In this document: in pieces, positions 1-6,305 of the stretch
Layout: every line of letters begins with the position of its first letter
Position numbering within the stretch: the stretch's first letter is position 1
DNA from: Oscillibacter sp.
Lineage (GTDB): Bacteria; Bacillota; Clostridia; Oscillospirales; Oscillospiraceae
Direction: 5' to 3'
Length of the DNA: 7,102 nt
NCBI GenBank assembly: GCA_020025415.1
Contig: JAHHSB010000064.1
Span: 1-7,102 of the forward strand
The notes under the pieces: model-generated
The model's database searches: none
Told to the model about the DNA's origin: nothing
Seen by the model: only the letters and a program-made list of their open reading frames with translations
Program-made: the position numbers and the translations under genes

Positions 1-52
1 CGCTAGCCTGTCACGCTAGAGGTCGACGGTTCGAGCCCGTTCCGGGTCGCCA
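1..52 (+). tRNA. tRNA-Asp (anticodon GTC), 3' part only
   Basis: This is the 3' portion of a tRNA; the acceptor 5' strand and D-arm lie before the window. The anticodon stem is CTAGC (3-7) pairing with GCTAG (15-19). It encloses the seven-base loop CTGTCAC, whose anticodon GTC (10-12) reads aspartate GAC/GAU codons. The T-arm is GACGG (25-29), loop TTCGAGC (30-36), CCGTT (37-41) with one wobble pair. The acceptor 3' strand is CCGGGTC (42-48), with discriminator G49 and an encoded CCA at 50-52. Only three bases separate it from the next tRNA, so the two are surely one transcript. The discriminator G is normal for tRNA-Asp. Confidence 0.95.
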
Positions 53-55
53 TAC

Positions 56-130
<75 letters not shown>

Positions 131-131
<1 letters not shown>

Positions 132-173
132 AAAAGCACTTGAAATCTTCGGATTTCAAGTGCTTTTTATTTT
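131..173 (+). terminator. Intrinsic terminator of the tRNA operon (probably bidirectional)
   Basis: A perfect 17-bp stem (131-147 pairing with 152-168) is capped by the tetraloop TTCG (148-151) and followed by a T-rich tail to 173. The arms begin with five A and end with five T. It therefore also works on the minus strand, where it sits about 55 bases past the stop of the broken acetyltransferase gene. Confidence 0.95.
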
Positions 174-228
174 CCCAAAGCAACGGAAATTCGGGATATT
201 CCCTACGGTAATTTCGGCTGAGGATTCT

Positions 229-672
229 TCACAAGACCAGCTCATAGAGCAGACGGGGCATGAGAACGCCGATATCCACATAGAAGATGTTCGCGGTGTC
301 CACATGCTCAAAGCCGAAGGATTCATAGATTCCGCCGGGCTTTTCATTGTCTTTCAGGCAGCCCAGGCAGATCGCCTTGCAGCCGCTGTCCCTGGCCGTT
401 TGAATGGCGTGGGCGACCAGCTGCTTGAAAAAGCTCCGGCCGCCGTAATTAGGCAAGACCTGCAGGACATGCATCACCCCGGCCGCCTCTTTTAGGGCCT
501 GAATATGCCAGGGAGCCGTACGATATGTCTCGCCGCACTCATAATTCATAGATAGGCGGCGACGATTTTGCCGTTCTCCAGCATGATTTGCTTCGAATTC
601 CTGCCGCGCAGACGGCATTTTTCGGGGCTTTAACGGGTGGCACCATCTTTCCCCCATCAGCACACCCGGCAC
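229..672 (-). pseudogene. Broken GNAT-family N-acetyltransferase
   Basis: The C-terminal two thirds read as a GNAT acetyltransferase, which transfers an acetyl group from acetyl-CoA to an amine. It has the core run GVMHVLQVLP, a long helix (FFKQLVAHAIQTAR), a strand (CKAICLGCL), the N-E-K region before the conserved Y-x-x-F/L-G-F-E motif (IYESFGFEHVDT), and a C-terminal LLYELVL. The N-terminal part is disrupted. A good GNAT beta-strand (MLENGKIVAAYL, starting at 584) lies in another frame and hits TGA at 546-548, while the matching continuation MNYECGETYRTAPW is in the frame of the C-terminal part. The sequence farther upstream has stops and no clear start or ribosome binding site. The acetyl-CoA loop, usually R/Q-x-x-G-x-G/A, reads NYGGRSFF and looks decayed. 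The substrate is unknown. It is probably a dead gene; a sequencing error could explain the frameshift but not the missing N-terminus. Confidence 0.75.
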
Positions 673-691
673 ATATGAGAGCGCGCAGAGA

Positions 692-741
692 GGCGAAAAT
701 AAAAAGCAGCCTGCATCGTCCGAAAAGGCGATGCAGGCTGC
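692..741 (-). terminator. Intrinsic terminator of the YczE/YitT-like gene
   Basis: Read on the minus strand, a perfect 13-bp stem (741-729 pairing with 718-706) has a loop of about 10 bases and is followed by a TTTTTATTTT tail (705-696). It starts 25 bases after the stop codon of the membrane-protein gene at 766. Confidence 0.93.
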
Positions 742-765
742 CAGAGTTTCAACGGGAGGTGCTGC

Positions 766-1440
766 TTACTTAGCCACTGCCTCAGTGCCCTGGGGAAAGC
801 AGATCTTGTTCATCACGGGGGAGAGCACCTTCTGCACGGGCTGCATGATCTTGCCCACGAAGATGGCGGCCAGCACGGTGCCGATGCCCACACCTTCGAT
901 ACCGTGCAGGAACACCAGGGACAGCAGCAGGGACAGCGTCACCACGGTGCAGTCCACGATGACCTTGATCTGCTGGAAGCTCTTGCCGGGCAGCTTGTCA
1001 GTGATAGCCAGAGTCAGGCCCTCCATGGGCAGGGGAACCAGCTTGCAGTTGACGTACATGCTGATGCCGATGGCGATCAGGATCATACTGATCACAGCCA
1101 TTACTATCCGACCCACGATGCCGGGCAGGCAGAAATCGCCCATGATCAGGCCGGTCACATCCACGAAATAACCGAAGATGGTGGAGAACACCACCTGGGT
1201 CAGGTCGATCAGGCGGAACTCCTTGCGCTTGATCAGAATCTGGAACAGAATGTAGCAGCAGAACACGACGGTCACGCAGGTGCCCAGCTCCACCTTGGTG
1301 ATCAGGGAGAATTCATAGGGCAGGGAGTTGACCGGGGACACGCCCAAATTCGAGTTGACGGAGAACGTCACGCCGAAGGCCAGGGTGAACAGGCCCAAGA
1401 TGTAGAACAAAATTCGGTAAATCATTCTTTTAAAATCCAT
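766..1440 (-). CDS. YczE/YyaS/YitT family integral membrane protein
   Basis: This 224-residue polytopic membrane protein probably belongs to the YczE/YyaS/YitT group (COG2364), whose molecular function is not established; some relatives are suspected transporters. I see about six hydrophobic segments, near residues 7-29, 49-70, 83-100, 107-131, 158-178 and 183-200. Family-like signatures are SNLGVSPVNSLPY after the first segment, LVPLPMEGL in the middle and GVGIGTVLAAIFVGK near the end. The length is normal. I chose ATG at 1440 because an AAGGAG ribosome binding site ends ten bases upstream. A TTG at 1449 would add three residues but sits one base from that site. It has its own terminator and is flanked by two pseudogenes, so it is probably a single-gene transcript. 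An A/T-rich stretch upstream (1461-1480) could hold the promoter, but I found no convincing hexamer pair. Confidence 0.85.
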   Translation of the reverse strand: MDFKRMIYRILFYILGLFTLAFGVTFSVNSNLGVSPVNSLPYEFSLITKVELGTCVTVVFCCYILFQILIKRKEFRLIDLTQVVFSTIFGYFVDVTGLIMGDFCLPGIVGRIVMAVISMILIAIGISMYVNCKLVPLPMEGLTLAITDKLPGKSFQQIKVIVDCTVVTLSLLLSLVFLHGIEGVGIGTVLAAIFVGKIMQPVQKVLSPVMNKICFPQGTEAVAK

Positions 1441-1450
1441 AGTTTCCAAT

Positions 1451-1456
1451 CTCCTT
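1451..1456 (-). promoter_or_regulatory. Ribosome binding site deciding the YczE/YitT-like start
   Basis: AAGGAG on the minus strand lies ten bases before ATG at 1440 and only one base before the alternative TTG at 1449, so it favours the ATG. Confidence 0.7.
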
Positions 1457-1488
1457 ATTAATTATTAAAATATAAAACGAAAGAAGTG

Positions 1489-1572
1489 ATGGCAGAGGAG
1501 CTGTTCAAGCCGGCTTTGGAGCGGAAGCCACGAAAGCGGGAGTCTTTGCCGGTGGAACATGCTGCTCTTTGA
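1489..1572 (+). CDS. Possible small protein, 27 residues, unknown
   Basis: This is a short ORF with ATG at 1489 and TGA at 1570-1572. It is not recognised. The peptide begins MAEELFKPAL, has a basic centre (ERKPRKRES) and ends LPVEHAAL. Most third codon positions are G or C, like the real genes nearby, while the opposite strand shows no recognisable protein. The ribosome binding site is weak (AAGAAG four bases from the ATG). A poor promoter-like pair (TTTCCA at 1443-1448, 17 bases, TAAAAT at 1466-1471) precedes it. It is divergent from the YczE/YitT-like gene. It may be a genuine small protein, the head of a decayed gene, or chance in GC-rich sequence. Confidence 0.25.
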   Translation: MAEELFKPALERKPRKRESLPVEHAAL

Positions 1573-1701
1573 TGCCAAAGAAGATAGGGAATCCCAGAGC
1601 GGATTCCCTTTGTGCGGGGAGACAAATATGCTTGCCGGATAAGCAAGAGACTTGCGGCAGAAATAGGGACCAGCCCCGCCTGCCGCCAGGCAGATGTCAT
1701 T
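1573..1701. other. Gene-free stretch between the possible small ORF and the flippase remnant
   Basis: With 1441-1488, this belongs to about 260 bases that carry no gene I can support. The only structure is an 8-bp perfect hairpin, GGGAATCC (1587-1594)/GGATTCCC (1601-1608), with a six-base loop. It has a short TTT on the plus side and a weak T-rich run (TATCTTCTTT) on the minus side. It may be a poor terminator for the flippase remnant, whose stop is about 95 bases upstream on the minus strand. Confidence 0.4.
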
Positions 1702-2165
1702 TTACTGGCTGCGGGCTGACGCGTCCTCCAGCTTTTTGAAGAGTTTGAGCAGCCGGCGGCCCAAGGGAAGATCCAGAAGCTGCCGGTCGGCAAAATAATG
1801 GAGCCTCAAAAAAATAACCATATACCACCGCGGACAACGCCGCAGAGAGGATCGGCGCAATAGCAGCAAGCAGCAGCGCAGCCACAAGGCCGGACAGCCC
1901 GGCAAAAGCCGGCGCATCAAAAAAGACCCGTCGGGCGCTGCCCCCATCCTGACGGGAAATCCGGCTGAACATCAAGTTTGGACACGGCCAGGGGCATACT
2001 GCAAGAAGAAAGGGGCGGCGCGATGTTATAGATCCTGCCGCCCGCATTTCTCAGCAGATTGGCCATGGGAACCCGAGATAAAAAACCGATGAATTTTGTC
2101 AGGTTCTGTGCCGCGGCCAAAGTCGTGCCCTGGAGCAGCATACTGCGTTCGGTGTTTTTCTTCAT
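1702..2165 (-). pseudogene. SpoVB/MurJ-like polysaccharide flippase, internally deleted remnant
   Basis: The two ends of a SpoVB-type lipid-linked oligosaccharide flippase (MOP/MATE-like superfamily) are present without the middle. The N-terminus (from ATG 2165) reads MLLQGTTLAAAQNLTKFIGFLSRVPMANLL, then IYNIA and PLAVSKL, as in SpoVB first and second membrane segments. After one extra base near 1973 the frame changes and continues FSRISRQDGGSARRVFF and a hydrophobic segment, AGLSGLVAALLLAAIAPILS. The sequence then jumps to a typical family C-terminus: a membrane segment ending VVY, another frame change near 1817-1822 (MVIFLRLHYF), then RQLLDLPLGRRLLKLFKKL before the stop at 1702. Full-length relatives have about 500-550 residues; about 150 codons remain. 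The deletion joint lies roughly at 1833-1860. Conserved residues are also altered (LLRNAGGRIYNIAPPL). It is a clear pseudogene even though its promoter looks intact. Confidence 0.8.
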
Positions 2166-2202
2166 ATGCTGCCCCGCGAAAACAAAACGACGCTAAACTA
2201 TA

Positions 2203-2232
2203 ATTCTAATAGAAATATGCAAAAAAAGTCAA
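2203..2232 (-). promoter_or_regulatory. Sigma-70/SigA-type promoter before the flippase remnant
   Basis: On the minus strand, TTGACT (2232-2227) and TAGAAT (2208-2203) are separated by 18 bases in an A/T-rich region. The -10 lies about 38 bases upstream of the remnant's ATG at 2165. Each hexamer matches the consensus at five of six positions. It is divergent from the XdhC-like gene's promoter. Confidence 0.6.
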
Positions 2233-2261
2233 GCTTTTTACAGTAAAAACTTGAAGGTTTC

Positions 2262-2290
2262 TTGTAAAACAGAAAAGATGATGATAAAAT
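2262..2290 (+). promoter_or_regulatory. Likely promoter of the XdhC-family gene
   Basis: TTGTAA (2262-2267) and TAAAAT (2285-2290) are separated by exactly 17 bases. The -10 lies 29 bases before the ATG at 2320. The -35 matches at four positions and the -10 at five. Confidence 0.55.
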
Positions 2291-2306
2291 CAGAGCACAT
2301 TGAGCC

Positions 2307-2312
2307 AGGAGG
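2307..2312 (+). promoter_or_regulatory. Ribosome binding site deciding the XdhC-like start
   Basis: AGGAGG lies seven bases before ATG at 2320. This makes that ATG the start rather than the in-frame TTG at 2251, which lies upstream of the promoter hexamers. Confidence 0.85.
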
Positions 2313-2319
2313 AAGGACC

Positions 2320-3318
2320 ATGGGAAATTTTTTTAATGAAATCGCCCGGGAATTGGAGGGCGGAAATCCCGTGATGCTGGTCAGTATTCTGACTGCGGCC
2401 GGGTCCACGCCCCGGGGGGCCGGCGCCATGATGGCAGTGTTTCGGGACGGGCGGAGCTGCGGCACCATCGGCGGCGGCAACGTGGAATATGAGTGTCAGA
2501 AGCTGGGGCACACACTGCTGGATGCGGGGCGGAGCGCCATCCGGGCCTTCCGCTTTACCCCCGGCCAGGCCGCCGATCTGGGCATGGTCTGCGGGGGGGA
2601 TGTAACAGTACATTTTCATTGCCTCTGCGGCGGCGAGCCGGATCTGGCCGGGCTGTTCCGCCGGGCCGGCGCGGCGGAACGGAACAATGAAAACGCCTGG
2701 CTGGTGCGGCGGCTGGAGGGGGAGACGGTCACCCGGCTGCTGCTGGTCACGCCTACATCCATGGCAGAGGGACTGCCGGCGGAGCTGCTGGGAGAGCGGG
2801 CGGTCTGGACCCAGGGAGCGGATAGCTGGTTTGCCGTCCCCGTGGCCCGGGCGGGCCGGGTGTATATTTTCGGCGCCGGGCACGTGTCCGCGGCGCTGGA
2901 GCCGCTGCTGGAACGGCTGGGCTTCCGGACGGTGATCTACGATGACCGGCCCGAGTTTGCAGACCCCAAGCGCTTCCGCGGGGCCGAGCAGGTGATCTGC
3001 GGGTCCTTTGAGGCGCTGGGAGAGCGCTTGACCCTGGGGCCGGACGACTATGTGGTGGTCATGACCCGGGGGCATCAGGCAGATTATGAGGTGCTGGCCC
3101 AGACTTTGCGCAGCGGCGCCCGGTATTTCGGCTGCATCGGCAGTCGGCGGAAGCTGAGCCTGTGCCGGGAGCGGCTGCTGGCCGCGGGCTTTACAGACGG
3201 GGATTACCAGCGCCTTCATGCTCCCATCGGCCTGGATATCGGGGCGGAGACCCCGGAGGAGATCGCCCTTTCCGTGGCGGCGGAGCTGGTGGCCGTCCGG
3301 GCCGGCAAGCTGTCGTAA
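2320..3318 (+). CDS. XdhC/CoxI family protein (molybdenum hydroxylase accessory factor)
   Basis: This 332-residue protein has both halves of the XdhC/CoxI family. The N-terminal domain has GSTPR (28-32), GTIGGG (48-53) and GMVCGG (88-93). The C-terminal Rossmann-type domain has VYIFGAGHVS (181-190), the D-D-R-P-E-F segment (208-213), VVMTRGHQAD (246-255), GCIGSRRK (271-278) and PIGLDIGAETPEEIALSVAAE (302-322). In characterised members XdhC binds molybdenum cofactor, helps its sulfuration and delivers it to xanthine dehydrogenase-type enzymes in the cytoplasm. Length and motif order are normal, with no sign of damage. No molybdopterin enzyme or cofactor gene is in the window, so the partner is unknown. 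Start choice is fixed by AGGAGG and the upstream promoter. The next gene begins 107 bases downstream with its own likely promoter. It could instead serve a selenium-dependent molybdenum hydroxylase, which the sequence cannot decide. Confidence 0.92.
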   Translation: MGNFFNEIARELEGGNPVMLVSILTAAGSTPRGAGAMMAVFRDGRSCGTIGGGNVEYECQKLGHTLLDAGRSAIRAFRFTPGQAADLGMVCGGDVTVHFHCLCGGEPDLAGLFRRAGAAERNNENAWLVRRLEGETVTRLLLVTPTSMAEGLPAELLGERAVWTQGADSWFAVPVARAGRVYIFGAGHVSAALEPLLERLGFRTVIYDDRPEFADPKRFRGAEQVICGSFEALGERLTLGPDDYVVVMTRGHQADYEVLAQTLRSGARYFGCIGSRRKLSLCRERLLAAGFTDGDYQRLHAPIGLDIGAETPEEIALSVAAELVAVRAGKLS

Positions 3319-3359
3319 GTGAAGCGTGGGCGGCGCCGTCGGAAAGGGCGCGCTGCGCC

Positions 3360-3388
3360 TTGCAAAATGCGGGAAAGCTGTGTAGAAT
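3360..3388 (+). promoter_or_regulatory. Likely promoter of the dCMP deaminase gene
   Basis: TTGCAA (3360-3365) and TAGAAT (3383-3388) are separated by exactly 17 bases, and the -10 lies 37 bases before the ATG at 3426. The -35 matches at four positions, the -10 at five. The sequence between 3319 and 3359 shows no clear terminator for the preceding gene. Confidence 0.5.
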
Positions 3389-3425
3389 AGAGACAAATTG
3401 ATCGCTTGCCGGGAGGGAAGCTTTT

Positions 3426-3932
3426 ATGAACCGATTGAGCAAGGAAAACTATTACCTGGATATTGCCCAGACCGTTTTGAAACGGGCCACCTGCCTGCGC
3501 CGGGTCTACGGCGCCATCATCGTGAAAAATGATGAGATCATTTCCACCGGCTATAATGGCGCCCCCCGGGGGCGGGCCAACTGTGTGAATCTGGGCTTTT
3601 GCTCCCGGCAGGTGCTGAAGGTACCTCGGGGGGAGCGCTACGAGCTGTGCCGCAGCGTCCATGCCGAGGCCAACGCCATTATCTCTGCCGCCCGGCGGGA
3701 CATGGTGGGCGGCACCCTCTACCTGGTAGGGGAGGATGCCCAGACCGGGGAGCTGCTGAGTGATGCCACCTCCTGCGCCATGTGCCGGCGGCTGGTGATC
3801 AACGCGGGCCTGGAAAAGGTGGTCATCCGCCGCACGGCGGAGGAGTTTGAAGTAGTCCAGGTCTCCGACTGGGTGGCCGAGGACGATCTGATGACGCCCC
3901 CGGATCAGGATGCCATTTTGGACCGAATGTAA
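3426..3932 (+). CDS. Deoxycytidylate (dCMP) deaminase
   Basis: This 168-residue cytosolic zinc enzyme of the cytidine/deoxycytidylate deaminase superfamily is expected to convert dCMP to dUMP and ammonia, supplying thymidylate synthase. Zinc ligands are H79 in HAEANAI and C117/C120 in SCAMC; E81 is the proton shuttle. The dCMP-deaminase subgroup is indicated by the N-terminal ATCLRRVYGAIIVK (21-34), the nucleotide-pocket segment TGYNGAPRG (41-49), and the cysteine-containing insert (C53, C59, C75) before the HAE motif. The insert resembles the second metal-binding region seen in some relatives. The start ATG has a GGAGGG-type binding site about nine bases upstream. The fusion gene follows after 69 bases with no terminator, so the two may share a transcript. 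A ComEB-like annotation is possible, but the best-supported role is nucleotide metabolism. Strict dCMP specificity is inferred from family. Confidence 0.9.
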   Translation: MNRLSKENYYLDIAQTVLKRATCLRRVYGAIIVKNDEIISTGYNGAPRGRANCVNLGFCSRQVLKVPRGERYELCRSVHAEANAIISAARRDMVGGTLYLVGEDAQTGELLSDATSCAMCRRLVINAGLEKVVIRRTAEEFEVVQVSDWVAEDDLMTPPDQDAILDRM

Positions 3933-4001
3933 CCCCGGCGTCTGCATCACCATCACCGTCTGCGCTTTCGGGGCGGAACCGAGCGAAAGGAAGAAACGCT
4001 T

Positions 4002-6305
4002 TTGAAAACAGGACTCATTACCTTTTACCATATTCACCATTACGGTGCCTTTTTGCAGGCCTATGCCACCCAACAGGCTGTGGAGGACCTGGGCAGTGAC
4101 TGTGAGATCATCAATTATTATGTGAACCAGAACAATGATCTGTTCCAGAAGCCCGGCTCCGTGCATGCGGCTGCTTCGGATGTGCATACAGCGTTGCATT
4201 ACCGGGCGCTGCGGGCCCGGTATGACCGCTTTGAGGCTATGACCCGGGATCATCTGCACATCACCAAGCATCGCTATGAGAGCTTTGAAGAGCTGAAGCA
4301 GGACTGCCCGGTCTATGACGTGTATCTGTCCGGCAGCGACCAGATCTGGAATCCCAAGATCTTTCCATCCGGGCGCTGGGCCCCAGCGTTTTTCGGGGCC
4401 TTTGCCCAGGGGCGGAAAATCGCCTACGCCCCCTCTTTCGGCATCCCCTCGGTGCCCGACCATATGGAACAGGAGCTGCGGGACTATTTGGACGGCTTTT
4501 CCCATGTGGCCGTGCGGGAGCGCCAGGGCCAGCAGATTGTTCGGGAAGTGACTGGGCGGGAGGTGCCGGTGGTACTGGATCCCACGCTGCTGCTGGACCG
4601 GGAGCGCTGGGGCACGCTGGCGGCCGCTCCCCAACGGCAGGGCGGCTATATCCTGTGCTACTGCATCAGCAAGCCCGGCGCACTGACACCCTATATTCAG
4701 CGCCTGGCGGCGGAGACGGGGCTGCCGGTGGTACAGCTGTGCGGCATCCGGCAGAAGGTGGTGCCCGGGGCCGAATGTGTGCTGGATGCGGGCCCGGCGG
4801 AGTTTTTGGGCTGGTTCCAGAACGCCAGCTATGTGTGCACCAATTCCTTCCACGGGACGGTGTTTTCCGTCCAGTTCCAAAAGCCGTTCTTTACCACTGT
4901 GGCGCCCAGCGAGATGGCCGCGCCGGAGCGTTCCCGCACTTACAGCCTGCTGACGACCCTGGGGCTGACGGAGCGGATCATCGGCAAGGGGGACACTGCT
5001 TCTTTGCTGGAGGATATCGACTACGAGGCGGTGAACGCCCGATTGGGCCGGGAGCGGGCGGCCTCCCTGGCTTATCTGCAGGCGGCGCTGGAAAACCGGC
5101 CCTATGAGCCGCCGGCGCCGGAGCAGGAGGGGACTGACAAGGGCTTGCCCCGTCTGGCCAACCACAGCCGCTGCACCGGCTGCGACGCCTGCCGCAGCGG
5201 CTGTCCAACCGGCGCCATTTCCATGGAGCGGGATAAGGAGGGCTTTCTCTATCCCCGGGTGGATCCGGAGCGCTGCGTCCACTGCGGAAAGTGCACGGCC
5301 ATCTGCCCGGTTCTCAACCAGAGGGAGCAGCGGCAACTGCCGGCGGTATTTGCCGCCTGGAACAAAGACGCCGTGATCCGCAAGGACTCCACCTCCGGCG
5401 GCGTATTTACCGTCCTGGCGGAGGATATTCTGGAAAGCGGCGGCGTGGTGTTCGGCGCGGCGCTGGATGCCAAGCAGCACCTGCGGCATATCGCCTGCTT
5501 CAAGAAAAAGGACCTCTGGCACCTGCGGGGCGCCAAGTATGTCCAGAGTGACCTGGGCAACACCTATGCCGAGGTCAAGGAGCTGCTGGAGAGCCGGCCG
5601 GTGCTGTTTTCCGGAACTCCCTGTCAGGTGGACGGCCTTTACCGCTTCCTGGGGGAGCGGCCGGAGAATCTGACTACCTGCGACCTGGTCTGCCATGGCG
5701 TGCCTTCCCCCGGCGTGTGGGAGGATCTGGTGGCTCTGATCGAGGGGAAGAAGCGCAAGCAGCTCCAGAATGTTCGTTTCCGCAACAAGGTCACCGGCTG
5801 GAAGGACAGCCATCTGACGCTGCTGTACCTGGATGGCTCGGTGGATTCGGCGCCGCTGTTCAACACGGAGTTTGGCCGGGCTTTCGGCCGGGCGCTGTTC
5901 CTTCGACCGTCGTGCTATCAGTGTCCCTATACCTCCATCAACCGGGTGGGAGATTTTACCCTGGGCGATTTCTGGGGCCTGCGGCCGGACGAGTTGCCCG
6001 AGCAGCAGGAGCTGGGCGTGTCACTGCTGATGGTCAACACCGCCCATGCCAGCCATATGTTCGACCGGCTGCCCCTGGCGCGGATGCCTTTCCCGCCGGA
6101 GCGGGCCATCGCCGGCAACCCGCGCCTGGCGTCCCCTATAGCCCGCCCGGCGGAGCGGTCGGCCTTCTTCGCCGCCTACCAGCTGGAGCCGTTTGAGCAG
6201 GTGCGCAAAAAGTTTTTGAAGCTGCCGCCGGTGCCGGTGCGTCTGGCGGCCAAGGCCCTGACCCCCGAGGTGAAGGAAAAACTGAAAAAGGCCCTGAAAC
6301 GATAA
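4002..6305 (+). CDS. Fusion: polysaccharide pyruvyl transferase + ferredoxin + F420-hydrogenase beta-like domain
   Basis: One intact 767-residue chain contains two enzyme modules. Residues 1 to about 365 resemble polysaccharide pyruvyl transferases (PF04230), which add ketal pyruvate from phosphoenolpyruvate to surface glycans. Motifs are HHYGAFLQAYATQ (12-24), YDVYLSGSDQIWNP (105-118) and CTNSFHGTVFSVQFQKPF (279-296). A Pro/Glu-rich linker leads to a 2[4Fe-4S] ferredoxin with cysteines 391, 394, 397, 401 and 425, 428, 431, 435. The rest resembles coenzyme F420 hydrogenase/dehydrogenase beta subunits (PF04422/PF04432): STSGGVF (463-469), FSGTPCQVDGL (536-546), CDLVCHGVPSP (560-570), CYQCPYTS (638-645) and GDFTLGDFWG (650-659). 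These subunits bind flavin and pass electrons to Fe-S clusters; the actual donor here is unknown, and the organism probably lacks F420. The C-terminus is Lys-rich. There is no signal peptide or membrane segment, so it is cytosolic. The TTG start fits the family N-terminus and follows AAAGGAAG. A terminator follows immediately. Confidence 0.9.
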   Translation: MKTGLITFYHIHHYGAFLQAYATQQAVEDLGSDCEIINYYVNQNNDLFQKPGSVHAAASDVHTALHYRALRARYDRFEAMTRDHLHITKHRYESFEELKQDCPVYDVYLSGSDQIWNPKIFPSGRWAPAFFGAFAQGRKIAYAPSFGIPSVPDHMEQELRDYLDGFSHVAVRERQGQQIVREVTGREVPVVLDPTLLLDRERWGTLAAAPQRQGGYILCYCISKPGALTPYIQRLAAETGLPVVQLCGIRQKVVPGAECVLDAGPAEFLGWFQNASYVCTNSFHGTVFSVQFQKPFFTTVAPSEMAAPERSRTYSLLTTLGLTERIIGKGDTASLLEDIDYEAVNARLGRERAASLAYLQAALENRPYEPPAPEQEGTDKGLPRLANHSRCTGCDACRSGCPTGAISMERDKEGFLYPRVDPERCVHCGKCTAICPVLNQREQRQLPAVFAAWNKDAVIRKDSTSGGVFTVLAEDILESGGVVFGAALDAKQHLRHIACFKKKDLWHLRGAKYVQSDLGNTYAEVKELLESRPVLFSGTPCQVDGLYRFLGERPENLTTCDLVCHGVPSPGVWEDLVALIEGKKRKQLQNVRFRNKVTGWKDSHLTLLYLDGSVDSAPLFNTEFGRAFGRALFLRPSCYQCPYTSINRVGDFTLGDFWGLRPDELPEQQELGVSLLMVNTAHASHMFDRLPLARMPFPPERAIAGNPRLASPIARPAERSAFFAAYQLEPFEQVRKKFLKLPPVPVRLAAKALTPEVKEKLKKALKR

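Noticed and set aside
160..495. 111-codon plus-strand frame across the tRNA terminator and beyond
   Set aside because: It begins inside the terminator stem and is opposite the recognisable GNAT remnant.
904..1461. 185-codon plus-strand frame rich in His, Gln and Asp
   Set aside because: It is antisense to the YczE/YitT-like gene. The odd metal-binding-like composition simply mirrors Leu/Ile/Val codons on the other strand.
1441..1700. Riboswitch leader for the YczE/YitT-like gene
   Set aside because: There is no recognisable conserved aptamer core, and the only hairpin (1587-1608) lies far from the start codon.
1458..1793. 111-codon minus-strand frame upstream of the YczE/YitT-like gene
   Set aside because: It overlaps the flippase C-terminus in the wrong frame, has a low-complexity Ser/Arg composition and shows no recognisable family.
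3330..3362. GC-rich hairpin-like sequence after the XdhC-family gene
   Set aside because: The arms are bulged and there is no T-tract, so I do not call it a terminator.
2290..3396. 368-codon open frame on the minus strand
   Set aside because: It is the shadow of the XdhC-family gene, which has complete motifs and a strong ribosome binding site on the plus strand.
3216..5813. 865-codon open frame on the minus strand
   Set aside because: It is the antisense shadow of the dCMP deaminase and fusion genes. The peptide is His/Gln/Pro/Arg/Leu-rich with no family motif, as expected opposite a GC3-rich gene.
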